Shown here: in pieces, positions 10,533-20,464 of the stretch
Position numbering within the stretch: position 1 is the stretch's first letter
Layout: the number at the start of each line of letters is the position of its first letter
NCBI RefSeq assembly: GCF_018282115.1
Contig: NZ_CP054306.1
Span: 434,001 to 498,000, forward strand
DNA from: Synechocystis sp. PCC 7338
GTDB lineage: Bacteria; Cyanobacteriota; Cyanobacteriia; Cyanobacteriales; Microcystaceae
DNA: 64,000 bases
Direction of reading: 5' to 3'
Program-made: the position numbers and the translations under genes
Notes under the pieces: generated by a model
Told to the model about the DNA's origin: nothing
Database searches by the model: none
What the model saw: the letters and a program-made list of their open reading frames with translations, nothing else

Positions 10533-10905
10533 ATGAACTACGAAGTTATTGTCTTAGCTTGTCAGCAACTAAACTATAGAGATAAATTACGTCTTGCACA
10601 ATTGTTAATACAGGCAGCAAGAAAAGAAGAAGAGAATTTTAATCCTCAAAGTCGAACCGACTCACAACCTATTAAATATAGTTCAAAAACAGAAGAAAAA
10701 TTCCAAAAGAGATAGACACTATTAAATAGGCTATTGAAAGACTACGAAAATTAAAACCAACAAAAAAAGTTCATTAATTAATTCCATAAAATCTATGTTT
10801 CAATTCCAGGGTGGGATTTCTGACAGTGAAATCAATGAAATTATTATTGAGTTACAAAAAAGAAAATATATTAAACTTGAGCAAAATAATGTAATTTATC
10901 TATAA
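10533..10905 (+). pseudogene. Decayed small accessory gene (cyanobacterial type, function unknown)
   Basis: The intact first part encodes 60 residues (MNYEVIVLACQQLNYRDKL...), ending at a stop near 10715. Beyond it, the same kind of protein continues in broken frames: a stretch reading IERLRKLKPTKKVH, then in another frame MFQFQGGISDSEINEIIIE and KYIKLEQNNVIYL ending near 10905. I read this as one small protein with a winged-helix-like tail destroyed by stops and frameshifts. The base composition is AT-rich compared with clpB and pyrH on either side. An alternative is that the 60-residue N-terminal part is still expressed. Confidence 0.5.
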
Positions 10906-10949
10906 TTTAACGAAAGTTTAGATAAAATCTATTAGTAGAAATCAGATCA

Positions 10950-11091
10950 ACAAGAAGTTTTAGCGTCTATTATTCTGGAAGAAATTCAAGTAAATCAACA
11001 ATGACATCAGTTTTTTTTAACACAAGCAATGAGAGATTTAGAAAATGATAACTTACCCGAATATACTGAAGCGGATCTAATTGAACAATAG
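10950..11091 (+). pseudogene. Relic of a small antitoxin-like gene
   Basis: One frame reads QEVLASIILEEIQVNQQ, is interrupted by a TGA where a Trp codon would fit (CAA TGA CAT), and continues HQFFLTQAMRDLENDNLPEY and TEADLIEQ before a TAG. The acidic, helical C-terminal part and the position directly before a MazF/PemK-like stub suggest an antitoxin. The start is not recognisable, so the left boundary is approximate. Confidence 0.4.
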
Positions 11092-11093
11092 CA

Positions 11094-11177
11094 ATAGCAG
11101 GACAGATAGTATTATTCAAATTTCCTCAAACCGATCTTCCTGTAGAAAAGTCTCCCCGAAGGGATAACCATTGGTAG
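11094..11177 (+). pseudogene. Truncated MazF/PemK-type toxin relic
   Basis: From position 11094 (an ATA where ATG would be expected) the frame reads AGQIVLFKFPQTDLPVEKS and then breaks off into unrelated residues with a stop at 11175-11177. The G-(QD)-I-V-L-x-x-F-P-x-T-D-x pattern is the first strand and loop of MazF/PemK-like mRNA interferases. Only about the first 20 residues remain of a normal 110-residue toxin. Together with the two relics before it this shows a former toxin-antitoxin cassette between clpB and pyrH. Confidence 0.5.
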
Positions 11178-11280
11178 ACACTCAAACCCCTTGCTGAGCG
11201 CCGAAGGGATACTGGACATCTGAAAAAATCGTTGCAGGTTCCCCTTGGGTGCTATGGTATGGGGGGAATTTTGCGTTTAA

Positions 11281-12586
<1,306 letters not shown>

Positions 12587-12667
12587 ACCCTTGCAGAACT
12601 AGCTCCCAACGGTGGTCAGAATAAACCCTAGGCACCTTAGCCGAAAATCATTGCTTTCTTCAATCCT

Positions 12668-13786
12668 ATGAACTTTGGCTATCTGATTTTTTTGATCACC
12701 TCCGCCGCCACCTATGGCATTTTTGCCCTGGGTTTGAATTTGCAATGGGGCTTCGCTGGGCTAATTAATTTTGGCCATGTGGCTTTTATGACCCTGGGGG
12801 CCTATGCCACCACTTTGCTAAGTTTACGGGGTTGGCCCATTCCCCTGGCTGTGTTGGTGGGGATGGGATTAGCCATGGCGTTGGGTTTGCTCATTGGCAC
12901 TTCTACTCTGCGACTAAGAGAAGATTATCTGGCGATCGTCACTATCGGCGTTTCCGAGTTAATTCGTTTAATAGCCAACAATGAAGAATGGTTAACCCAG
13001 GGGACTTTTGGGGTGCAAAGTTTTCCCTGGCCGATGGACTTTAACCCCACCCTATTGAGCCGGATTGTGTTTGTTATTTGGCTCACAATTCTGGCTATTT
13101 ATGCAGAAAGTATTTTAATCAAAAGCCTCTTAAGACAGTGGAAAGAGGGTAAGAAAATTCAAGGCAAAAGTTATCAGCCCCGCAAGCTTTGGGCTTTGCT
13201 GGTTTGGGGAATTATCACCACAGTGCTGATTTTAACTGCCTATGTTCCCGGGGTGGTTTCCTTGTATAACTACTCTGGTAAAGCAGGATTAATGTTATTA
13301 GCTTTAACTTTGCTTGCTCTTACCTATGCCGGTTTGGAGTTTTGGGTTCATTCTCCCTGGGGTCGTATTCTCAAAGCGATTCGAGAAGACGAAGAAATTC
13401 CCCGGGCCCTGGGCAAAAATGTCTTTTGGTATAAGTTGCAAGCCTTCATGGCCGGCGGGGCGATCGCCGGTTTAGCAGGGGCATTATTTGCTTGGCAATT
13501 AACCAGTATTTACCCCGGTAATTTTGACACTTTACTGACTTTTAACGCTTGGATCATTGTGGTGTTGGGGGGAGCGGGCAGTAATGCAGGCACTGTGTTG
13601 GGTACGATCATTTTCTGGGCCTATGATTCCTTGACTAGGTTTTTGTTACCCCAAATCCCTTTCCTAGACCAGAGTCAGGCCGGAGCTTTGCGGGTAATGG
13701 TTATCGGGTTAATTTTAATGGTGTTAATGGTATGGCGACCCCAAGGTATTTTGGGTAAAAAAGAAGAGTTAACCCTAGGGCGCTAA
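12668..13786 (+). CDS. natC: Neutral amino-acid ABC transporter permease NatC (LivM family)
   Basis: A 372-residue polytopic permease of the LivM branch of branched-chain/neutral amino-acid ABC transporters. The family signature TLRLREDYLAIVTIGVSELIR sits at about 79-99 and the cytoplasmic EAA-like loop (GRILKAIREDEEIPRALGKN) at about 234-253, followed by GALFAWQLTSIYPGNFD. A hydrophilic insertion at about 155-180 (KSLLRQWKEGKKIQGKS) lies between helices. In PCC 6803 the N-I system genes natA-natE are scattered over the chromosome, and this matches sll0146 (natC), which explains why no partner genes adjoin it. It starts 81 bases after frr. Confidence 0.9.
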   Translation: MNFGYLIFLITSAATYGIFALGLNLQWGFAGLINFGHVAFMTLGAYATTLLSLRGWPIPLAVLVGMGLAMALGLLIGTSTLRLREDYLAIVTIGVSELIRLIANNEEWLTQGTFGVQSFPWPMDFNPTLLSRIVFVIWLTILAIYAESILIKSLLRQWKEGKKIQGKSYQPRKLWALLVWGIITTVLILTAYVPGVVSLYNYSGKAGLMLLALTLLALTYAGLEFWVHSPWGRILKAIREDEEIPRALGKNVFWYKLQAFMAGGAIAGLAGALFAWQLTSIYPGNFDTLLTFNAWIIVVLGGAGSNAGTVLGTIIFWAYDSLTRFLLPQIPFLDQSQAGALRVMVIGLILMVLMVWRPQGILGKKEELTLGR

Positions 13787-13822
13787 TGGTTAGCTGGCAA
13801 TTTGTTACTGGAATTTGAGCCT

Positions 13823-14590
13823 TTACGCCCCCTCAAAGTTGCTATTAATCACTCCGGGCCAGCGGCCATATTTGAGGTAAAAACCCCCTAAACAAAGGAC
13901 GACTATCAAAATGGTGCCGATCGCCAAATAACTAGGCACGAAAAAGCTCGTTTCAATAACGTTAATTTGTCCGGGTTTTAACTGCCATTGCCCAGGTACT
14001 TCTGTGCCCAGTTCTTCCCCCGGAGCATTGGAACTCTGGAGAGTTAGGGGAGTTTGTAAATTAAAATTCAGATCAATTAGGGAGCCGGGACTAAGGATAA
14101 TGTTGCCTTGGTTGGATAAAACCCCCAGGGCCCGTAGGTCCACAGTCAACTTGAGGTGATTGCGATCCACCAATAGCCAATTGCTTTGTTCTAGTGCTAG
14201 TTCCGCTTTCAAATTAAGTAAATCTAACTGGTCTGGCTCTGGCAATCGCCGTCCTTTGGGGGGTTGGGGATTAAAAAAGCGATTGAACTTTTCCACCAAC
14301 TCCTGGCCGCTACCAAAGGGAATGGTGACCACAAGGGTTTCCTCTGAAGGGCGATCGGTGTGGCCGTTTAAGTCCTTGGCCCGCTGGTCTAAACTTTTCA
14401 GCCACCGGTCAGCCTCTGCTTGGCTCAGGGTGGTTAGCTGTTCCCCCAGGGTAATATGTTGGACAATTTCCCCATAATGTTGCTCAGGAAAATGAATGCC
14501 CACATCATAATCGACACAGCCGGTCAGCAAACAGCAAATGCCCAAAAGCATGGGTAATAAGCGTTTAAACCATTTCTGGGGGCACATCAT
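13823..14590 (-). CDS. DUF3153-like membrane-anchored lipoprotein
   Basis: A protein of 256 residues if started at ATG 14590 (tandem ATGs at 14590 and 14587); an in-frame ATG at 14668 would add 26 residues of no signal character. From 14590 it begins MMCPQKWFKRLLPMLLGICC and LLTGC, a lipobox, so an exported lipoprotein is likely. The middle contains VDYDVGIHFPEQHYGEIVQH and a predicted beta-rich domain, and a C-terminal helix (about 230-248) gives a second membrane anchor. This arrangement is that of the DUF3153 family conserved in cyanobacteria. Function unknown. It is divergent from the next gene and convergent with natC. Confidence 0.75.
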   Translation of the reverse strand: MMCPQKWFKRLLPMLLGICCLLTGCVDYDVGIHFPEQHYGEIVQHITLGEQLTTLSQAEADRWLKSLDQRAKDLNGHTDRPSEETLVVTIPFGSGQELVEKFNRFFNPQPPKGRRLPEPDQLDLLNLKAELALEQSNWLLVDRNHLKLTVDLRALGVLSNQGNIILSPGSLIDLNFNLQTPLTLQSSNAPGEELGTEVPGQWQLKPGQINVIETSFFVPSYLAIGTILIVVLCLGGFYLKYGRWPGVINSNFEGA

Positions 14591-14714
14591 CCGGGAAGCC
14601 TCATGAGCAAATGACATCAAGGTAAATCTAAGACTCGACCGCCAGTATATCAATCTAGACCATCCCATAGTTAGTTTTTTGTACCATTCAACCTGTCAAT
14701 CGCCGTTAAACTCT

Positions 14715-15950
14715 ATGACAAAACCATTACCATATGACCTCATAATCTTGGGTGCGACGGGATTTGTCGGTGGGATTGTTTGTCGATATTTGCTATCCCA
14801 CTGGGAAACTGCGGCAGGGAAAAACTGGGCGATCGCCGGCCGTTCCCAAACCAAACTTGATCGTTTGGTGCAGTTCCTTAGTCCTCAAGCTGCTCATTTG
14901 ACCACCTTTGTGGTTGATGTTGAAGATGAAGCTGCCGTCACCGCTCTGTGTTCCCAAACCAAAGTTGTGGTTTCCACGGTGGGCCCCTATGCCCTTTATG
15001 GGGAAACCTTAGTCCGAGTTTGTGCTACCACCGGCACAGATTACTGCGATCTCACGGGGGAAGTCCAATGGGTGCAACAAATGATCCAAAAATATGAGGC
15101 GATCGCCCAGCAATCGGGGGCTCGCATTGTCCATTGTTGCGGTTTTGATTCTATTCCTTCTGACCTAGGGGTGTATTACTTACAACAACAAAGTCAACGG
15201 CGTTGGGGGGAACCCTGCATCCGGGTCAAAATGAGAGTTAAAACAGCCCAAGGTGGCATTTCCGGAGGCACGATCGCCAGTGGCATCAACCTAATCCAAG
15301 AGGCGATCGCCGATCCTTCCACCCGTCAGGCCCTCAGCAATCCCTATATCCTTTGTTTTAAACCTAATAACGGGTCTGACCATCCCCCTACCCTCATCCC
15401 TGTGCAAAATGATCCCCTCTTTCATGGGTGGATTACGCCCTTTGTGATGGCCGGCATTAACACCCCGATTGTCTTACGTTCCAATGCCCTCCAAAACCAG
15501 GCCTATGGTGAAGGATTCCATTATGACGAAGGGATCTTGACAGGGCAAGGCATAGCAGGTTGGCTAGCAGCCCAGGGAATGAAATGGACTTTGGACCTCA
15601 TGGCCCTTGCTTTGGCGATCGCCCCTAGTCGGTGGTTATTAACCCAAGTTTTACCTAAACCAGGAGAAGGCCCCACCGAAGAAGATCAACAACAAGGCTT
15701 TTATGATTTACGTTTTTGGGGACAAACTGCCTCTGGCCATTCCCTCATGGTCAAAGTTACAGGTGATCAAGACCCCGGCTATGGTTCCACGGCAAAAATA
15801 TTAGCCCAAGCTGCATTGTGTTTGGCCAAAGATAAACCCCAATCATCTCTCCAAGGCGGTTTTTGGACTCCTGCAGCTAGCTTTGGTCAGGATTTAATTC
15901 AGCGTTTAGTTGACCATGCTGGATTGACTTTTACTGTCACATCGCCGTAG
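14715..15950 (+). CDS. Saccharopine-dehydrogenase-like oxidoreductase
   Basis: A 411-residue protein with an N-terminal Rossmann fold: YDLIILGATGFVGGIVCRYL at about residues 7-26 carries the GxTGxxG dinucleotide-binding loop. Further family features are AGRSQTKLDRL, VVSTVGPYALYGETLVRVCA and DYCDLTGEVQW, as in trans-acting enoyl reductases and saccharopine-dehydrogenase-like proteins (YMR226/LYS9-type family). I use ATG 14715; the frame opens earlier at a TTG (14679) without domain content. Likely an NAD(P)-dependent enzyme, possibly acting on lipids; substrate unknown. It lies between a divergent lipoprotein gene and the convergent endoglucanase gene. Confidence 0.85.
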   Translation: MTKPLPYDLIILGATGFVGGIVCRYLLSHWETAAGKNWAIAGRSQTKLDRLVQFLSPQAAHLTTFVVDVEDEAAVTALCSQTKVVVSTVGPYALYGETLVRVCATTGTDYCDLTGEVQWVQQMIQKYEAIAQQSGARIVHCCGFDSIPSDLGVYYLQQQSQRRWGEPCIRVKMRVKTAQGGISGGTIASGINLIQEAIADPSTRQALSNPYILCFKPNNGSDHPPTLIPVQNDPLFHGWITPFVMAGINTPIVLRSNALQNQAYGEGFHYDEGILTGQGIAGWLAAQGMKWTLDLMALALAIAPSRWLLTQVLPKPGEGPTEEDQQQGFYDLRFWGQTASGHSLMVKVTGDQDPGYGSTAKILAQAALCLAKDKPQSSLQGGFWTPAASFGQDLIQRLVDHAGLTFTVTSP

Positions 15951-16008
15951 GCTCCACCAGTGTTAAGACTCTCCATTCACTGATTGCCGGCAAAAATTAG
16001 GGAATGGT

Positions 16009-16028
16009 GGGGAGTTGCCGTTCTCCCC
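16009..16028. terminator. Possible hairpin between convergent genes
   Basis: GGGGAG (16009-16014) and CTCCCC (16023-16028) form a perfect six-pair stem with an eight-base loop in the 100-base gap between two convergent genes. No clear T-run follows on either strand, so this is at best a weak or factor-assisted terminator. Confidence 0.3.
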
Positions 16029-16050
16029 TTGGTATTCTGACCTTGTTTTT

Positions 16051-19000
16051 CTACATCCCCTGGGGTACTGAAATACCTGGCAAAGCATTTAACTGGGCCG
16101 CCGTGAGGGGATTACCGCCAAACTGTTCCACAGACCAAGCCAAGGCTCCAGTCAAGCCAGCATTGTAATCGATCGCCACTTCGTTGCTGATGTAGTCATC
16201 CCGGGAATCGTTGTAACTAAAATCATTGGCGGCAGTGGGGCCTCCCACAAGGGCACCAAACAAAATGTGTTCATTGGGCAAACTGTTACGAAAACCGTCC
16301 CAGCCTACTCCCGAAGCGGCCCGATGGTGGGGCTGTTGGGGGAAATCATTGCCGTAGCCCACCATATAGCTAGCATTACGGGGATTACTGCCCAAAATGT
16401 AATCCACTGTGTCCTGGGCCAACTGGGCATACTTCCCGGTGGGATCAGTTAGACCATCCGAGTACACCGCTGCTAACATTGCCGTGTTAGCGGCATAGCG
16501 CAAAGAACCCCATTGACTGATGAATCGTAGCCCACCGTCAGTGATTTGTACTCCATCGGTACCATTGACCCAGGCATCTAACCAGCGGGTCACATCTTGC
16601 TTGATGGCTTGATTGCCGGTGTCTTGGGCTAGGATTACCGCCGTGCCATAGGAAGCATCGTCCCAATTGTGAGTCCAGCCATTGCTCAGTCCACCGATGG
16701 AACTGTTGTAGATATTTAGGGCTTGATTGAGATAGGCAGAACCATCTCCCCCTGCACTACTAACCGCCCGGGATAACCAAGCCGCCCCATAGGCCAACTC
16801 ATCTTCGTAGCCACTCCAGGAATTGTAATAGTTCCGCACTTCGGGAATGGAGTCAGAATATTTACCCCGATAGGTGTCGGCAAAACGATACAAAGATTGG
16901 GCATTGACCAACAATTCATCGGCATAGGCAAAATCCCCCGCTTCTCGGAACAGAATGGAAGCCGCCGCCAGGGCCGCCGCCGATCCCGCTGCTACATCGG
17001 AGCCCGGTTTATCGGGAGTGACGGCCATAGCTGGCCGGGCAATGGTTTGACTTTCCGGGGCACTCCACAGAGAATGATCCGCCGACACATTTCCCACCTG
17101 AGCCACAAAAAATACGGTTTCCCCATTGGCATTGGTAACGTGGGCTTTGAGCAAATAATCTGTGCCCCACCGTATGGTTGTCAGGAGGTCATCCATTTGA
17201 CCGCTAGCTTGATAACCGTCGCTAAATTCCACACCGCCCCAGGCCAGGGTGGTCAAAGTAGAAGCGAGGGGTAAGCCAAATTTGCCGTGGTCCCCCGCAT
17301 CGTGGTAGCCGCCGGTCAAATCCAGGCTCAAACTGGCCTGCAAATTACCGCTGTTTTGCCCACCAAAATAAATGCCATCCCGACCATCCCTCAAGCCAGA
17401 ATCTCCGCGCCAGTCAATGCGTTTAGTGTTTTCATCCAAATCCCCGGAACGGTTGGCTTCGTAAAATAGGAATGATTTCTGTAGGGCTTCGCCGTAATTA
17501 TGTTCCCCATTGGCGATCGCCGGAGGATCCACGGGATTAGGGTCAGGGTTAATCGGGTCAGTGGGGGGATTAGGATTAGTGGGGGTTTCCCCTCCATTAC
17601 TACCGGAACCTGTGCCAGTTTGGCCGACAATACCACCACCGAGGAAAAGTAGATCAGCATTTAAACCGCCATCATTACCGATCACCGTTCCTTGGGTACC
17701 ATTAAAGCCAACTTTGACCGCACCGCCAGGGGCAATGGAAGCAGCCCATTCACTGCCGGTAACAGTATAGCGAGTGACACCTCCCCCCAGATCTGTACCT
17801 TGAACCGTGGCCCCCCAGGGACTACCGGAAATTTTATGGACAGTGTCGAAGCTGAAACTCCAATTATTTAACTGACTCCCCGAAACATTAGTTACAGTTA
17901 ATTCCGCTGTAAAGCCATTCCACCAACGATTGCCGGCCACCGTGACGGTAAAGGGATTATTGGGAAAAACGGGATCAGGGGGTGGGGGAGTAACTGGACC
18001 GGGATCAGTTACCGGAGGCTCGGTAGTGCCTCCCCCCATGCCATCGTCCGGGCCAGAACCGTTGTCCATACCGCCGCCGTAGTTATGATCATGGTGACTG
18101 TGGTCATCGCCACTGCCATGGCCTCCAGCCCCACCGCTAAATTCCCCACCACCAATGGGGGTTAAGCCATTACCAGGACGACTTTGATGACCGTCGGTAA
18201 TTTGCCCCGCTGGCCCCTCGGGCGTAGCTAAACCAGTGCGGCTAACAATGGTAACTTGATCAACCGTGACCCCAAAAGCATCTTCTAGTCGGTCTTCCAC
18301 CACCTGGTCATGGTGAAATTCCAAATTGGCGGGAATCAATTGACTACGGGTAATTCCCACCAGCAATAAAGTTTGCCCTGTGGGTTGGGTGGCAATTAAC
18401 AAACCCTCCGCTGCATCGCTGACAGTCAATCTTTCCCTTGTGCCGTAGTAGAGAAAGCTCAGCTTCATGGTGGTAGGGTCAAAATTCTCAATGCGTTCCT
18501 GCACTCCATACTCATGGGAACGAACATAAACGGTGTTGCTATTCCTCGCTCCCAAACCCAATTCCCAGGAGATTACCCCGCCAATGTCCTGCCGTAAATG
18601 CTCGTTTTGCACAATGCCAAAATTTGCCGCCGTCAGATCGGTAAAACTGACTCCCCGAATAACCTGAAACTCGGGGGTCCAAGCCCAGGGATTGATAATA
18701 GCCACTTCCCCAGTACTGGTTTTACCAACGATGAGGTTATGCACCGACACATCGCCAAAATCCAACCTATCCAAAGCGGGATTGAAACCGATAATATCGG
18801 CGGCTGCAGGATTGATCGCAAAAACTCTGCCGGTATCAGTGTTGGGATTATGGTCCACCACAGGATCGGTAGGGGTTACAGGATCAGGATCAACTACGGG
18901 ATCAGGGATAGGATCTGGGTCGGGATGATGATGTTCCCCCCCATGGCCCCCAGTATTGGCATCAACATTGGTGAATAGCAGACTAGAAGTCAAAGAGCCA

Positions 19001-19314
19001 CTGTTACCGATCGCCTTACCTTGGGCACCGTTAAAGCCAATGGTGACGGAACCACCGGGGGGAATACTCGACGCCCAGCCAGCCCCGGTGAGGGTATAGC
19101 GGGTAATGCCATTGCCCAAATCTACGCTAGTGAATGTAGCTCCCCAGGGATTACCGGAAATTTTGTGAACCGTGTCGAAGCTATAGGTCCAGCTATTGAG
19201 GGGAGTGCTGGAGGTATTGGTAATGGTGAAATCAGCGGTGAAACCATTCCACCAGAGGGAACCACCCACGGCTACGGTGATGGGGGATAGGGTACTGTTC
19301 ATGGCGAGGAGCAT
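16051..19314 (-). CDS. Modular GH9 endoglucanase with two CBM2 modules
   Basis: A 1,087-residue multidomain glycosidase. Order: CBM2-type cellulose-binding module (about 8-118, GGSLWWNGFTADFTITN), a Pro/Asp/His-rich linker, an unassigned 200-residue domain (about 160-370), a Gly/His-rich linker, a second CBM2 (about 452-560, AGNRWWNGFTAELTVTN), another Pro-rich linker, then a glycoside hydrolase family 9 domain (about 600-1080). The GH9 catalytic Asp pair is in YHDAGDHGKF near 670 and the acid Glu in SNEVAIDYNAG near 1045. No classical signal peptide is visible, so a type I or other leaderless export is possible; ATG 19302 is an alternative start. Likely cleaves beta-1,4-glucans. Resembles slr0897 from memory. 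Confidence 0.9.
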   Translation of the reverse strand: MLLAMNSTLSPITVAVGGSLWWNGFTADFTITNTSSTPLNSWTYSFDTVHKISGNPWGATFTSVDLGNGITRYTLTGAGWASSIPPGGSVTIGFNGAQGKAIGNSGSLTSSLLFTNVDANTGGHGGEHHHPDPDPIPDPVVDPDPVTPTDPVVDHNPNTDTGRVFAINPAAADIIGFNPALDRLDFGDVSVHNLIVGKTSTGEVAIINPWAWTPEFQVIRGVSFTDLTAANFGIVQNEHLRQDIGGVISWELGLGARNSNTVYVRSHEYGVQERIENFDPTTMKLSFLYYGTRERLTVSDAAEGLLIATQPTGQTLLLVGITRSQLIPANLEFHHDQVVEDRLEDAFGVTVDQVTIVSRTGLATPEGPAGQITDGHQSRPGNGLTPIGGGEFSGGAGGHGSGDDHSHHDHNYGGGMDNGSGPDDGMGGGTTEPPVTDPGPVTPPPPDPVFPNNPFTVTVAGNRWWNGFTAELTVTNVSGSQLNNWSFSFDTVHKISGSPWGATVQGTDLGGGVTRYTVTGSEWAASIAPGGAVKVGFNGTQGTVIGNDGGLNADLLFLGGGIVGQTGTGSGSNGGETPTNPNPPTDPINPDPNPVDPPAIANGEHNYGEALQKSFLFYEANRSGDLDENTKRIDWRGDSGLRDGRDGIYFGGQNSGNLQASLSLDLTGGYHDAGDHGKFGLPLASTLTTLAWGGVEFSDGYQASGQMDDLLTTIRWGTDYLLKAHVTNANGETVFFVAQVGNVSADHSLWSAPESQTIARPAMAVTPDKPGSDVAAGSAAALAAASILFREAGDFAYADELLVNAQSLYRFADTYRGKYSDSIPEVRNYYNSWSGYEDELAYGAAWLSRAVSSAGGDGSAYLNQALNIYNSSIGGLSNGWTHNWDDASYGTAVILAQDTGNQAIKQDVTRWLDAWVNGTDGVQITDGGLRFISQWGSLRYAANTAMLAAVYSDGLTDPTGKYAQLAQDTVDYILGSNPRNASYMVGYGNDFPQQPHHRAASGVGWDGFRNSLPNEHILFGALVGGPTAANDFSYNDSRDDYISNEVAIDYNAGLTGALAWSVEQFGGNPLTAAQLNALPGISVPQGM

Positions 19315-19357
19315 TAAAGGGAACTTCTACAACCTAATCAAAAATTCCTGAAAACCT

Positions 19358-19381
19358 AAACCCTTCAGGTGGAGGGTTTTT
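19358..19381. terminator. Terminator-like hairpin between divergent genes
   Basis: AAACCCT (19358-19364) pairs perfectly with AGGGTTT (19373-19379) around an eight-base loop, followed by two more T residues on the plus strand. It sits between two divergent genes (the endoglucanase and the TPR protein), where no gene ends, so it may act as an attenuator or insulate the promoters rather than end a transcript. Confidence 0.3.
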
Positions 19382-19537
19382 CGCTACTTCGTACTAGGCT
19401 AACCGCCACCGGGGGATCGCCCATAGGTGAATCCCCTCAAGTTAATCCAGCCCTGGGGCGATGGTTTGAATATTTCCACGGAGAAAATCTAGAATAGCTA
19501 CATCCGATTTCCCCAGAGTCCAAACCCCATTGTTGTG

Positions 19538-20377
19538 ATGATTTCCCTTTTGCGAAAATATTTCCCTTTGCTTGTCTCCTTTTTATGGGCAATTTTACTG
19601 GTCGGTTTACTAATTCTCTGCCCTGCCCCGGTGTGGGCAACGGACAATGTCAGTCCCGTCACCGATGAAGAGTTACAGGTCGGGGATAGCCTCGCCGATC
19701 AAGCCTTTGCCGCCACGGAAATGGGGGATTTTGTTACCGCTGAAAAATATTGGACGGAATTGATTGAGAAGTTTCCCCAGAATCCGGCTGTGTGGAGTAA
19801 TCGGGGGAACTCCCGAGTGAGCCAAAACAAATTGGACGAGGCGATCGCCGATTTTAACCGAGCCATTGAGTTAGCACCAGGGCAAGCGGACCCCTACCTC
19901 AACCGGGGTACTGCCTTGGAAGCGAAAGGGGAATTCAACGCGGCCATCGCTGACTATAACAGGGTTTTAGCTGTTAATCCGGAAGATGCCTTTGCCTACA
20001 ACAATCGGGGCAATGCGGAAGGGGGTTTGGGCCATTGGACCGTTGCCCTAGAGGATTTTCAGCGAGCTACGGCGATCGCCCCTAATTTTGCCTTTGCCCA
20101 GGCCAATACTGCCCTAGCGTTGTACGAATTGGGACAAAAAACCGAAGCTATTCAAACCATGCGTCGTCTGGTGAAAAAATATCCCATGTTTGCGGATATG
20201 CGGGCCGCCCTCACCGCTGTGCTCTGGGTAGATGGCCAACAGGGGGAAGCGGAAAGTAATTGGGTGGCCGCTGTGGGGGTAGATAGTCGTTACCAGGATC
20301 TGGACTGGGTGAAACAAATTCGCCGCTGGCCTCCCAGCGTGATAAGTGCGTTGGATAAATTTTTGAGTCTTAGTTAA
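19538..20377 (+). CDS. TPR-repeat protein, exported or membrane-anchored
   Basis: A protein of about 279 residues with an N-terminal hydrophobic signal (ISLLRKYFPLLVSFLWAILL and a cleavage-like APVWA-TDN) and then at least four tetratricopeptide repeats, e.g. AVWSNRGNSRVSQNKLDEAI, DPYLNRGTALEAKGEFNAAI and FAYNNRGNAEGGLGHWTVAL. It is probably a lumenal or periplasmic protein-interaction scaffold. A GTG three bases upstream (19535) is an alternative start. From memory it matches sll0886, a TPR gene linked to light-activated heterotrophic growth in PCC 6803. It precedes pmbA by 87 bases on the same strand. Confidence 0.85.
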   Translation: MISLLRKYFPLLVSFLWAILLVGLLILCPAPVWATDNVSPVTDEELQVGDSLADQAFAATEMGDFVTAEKYWTELIEKFPQNPAVWSNRGNSRVSQNKLDEAIADFNRAIELAPGQADPYLNRGTALEAKGEFNAAIADYNRVLAVNPEDAFAYNNRGNAEGGLGHWTVALEDFQRATAIAPNFAFAQANTALALYELGQKTEAIQTMRRLVKKYPMFADMRAALTAVLWVDGQQGEAESNWVAAVGVDSRYQDLDWVKQIRRWPPSVISALDKFLSLS

Positions 20378-20464
20378 GGCATCCCCACCCACGAGGTAAT
20401 TGATAGCTCCCGGCCCCGTCCATTCGTTAAATTGGAATTATTCAGTCCTACTAATCACAAGACT

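Noticed and set aside
17940-18960. Repetitive plus-strand frames in the endoglucanase linkers
   Set aside because: They mirror Pro/Asp/Gly-rich linkers of the minus-strand gene and are not independent genes.
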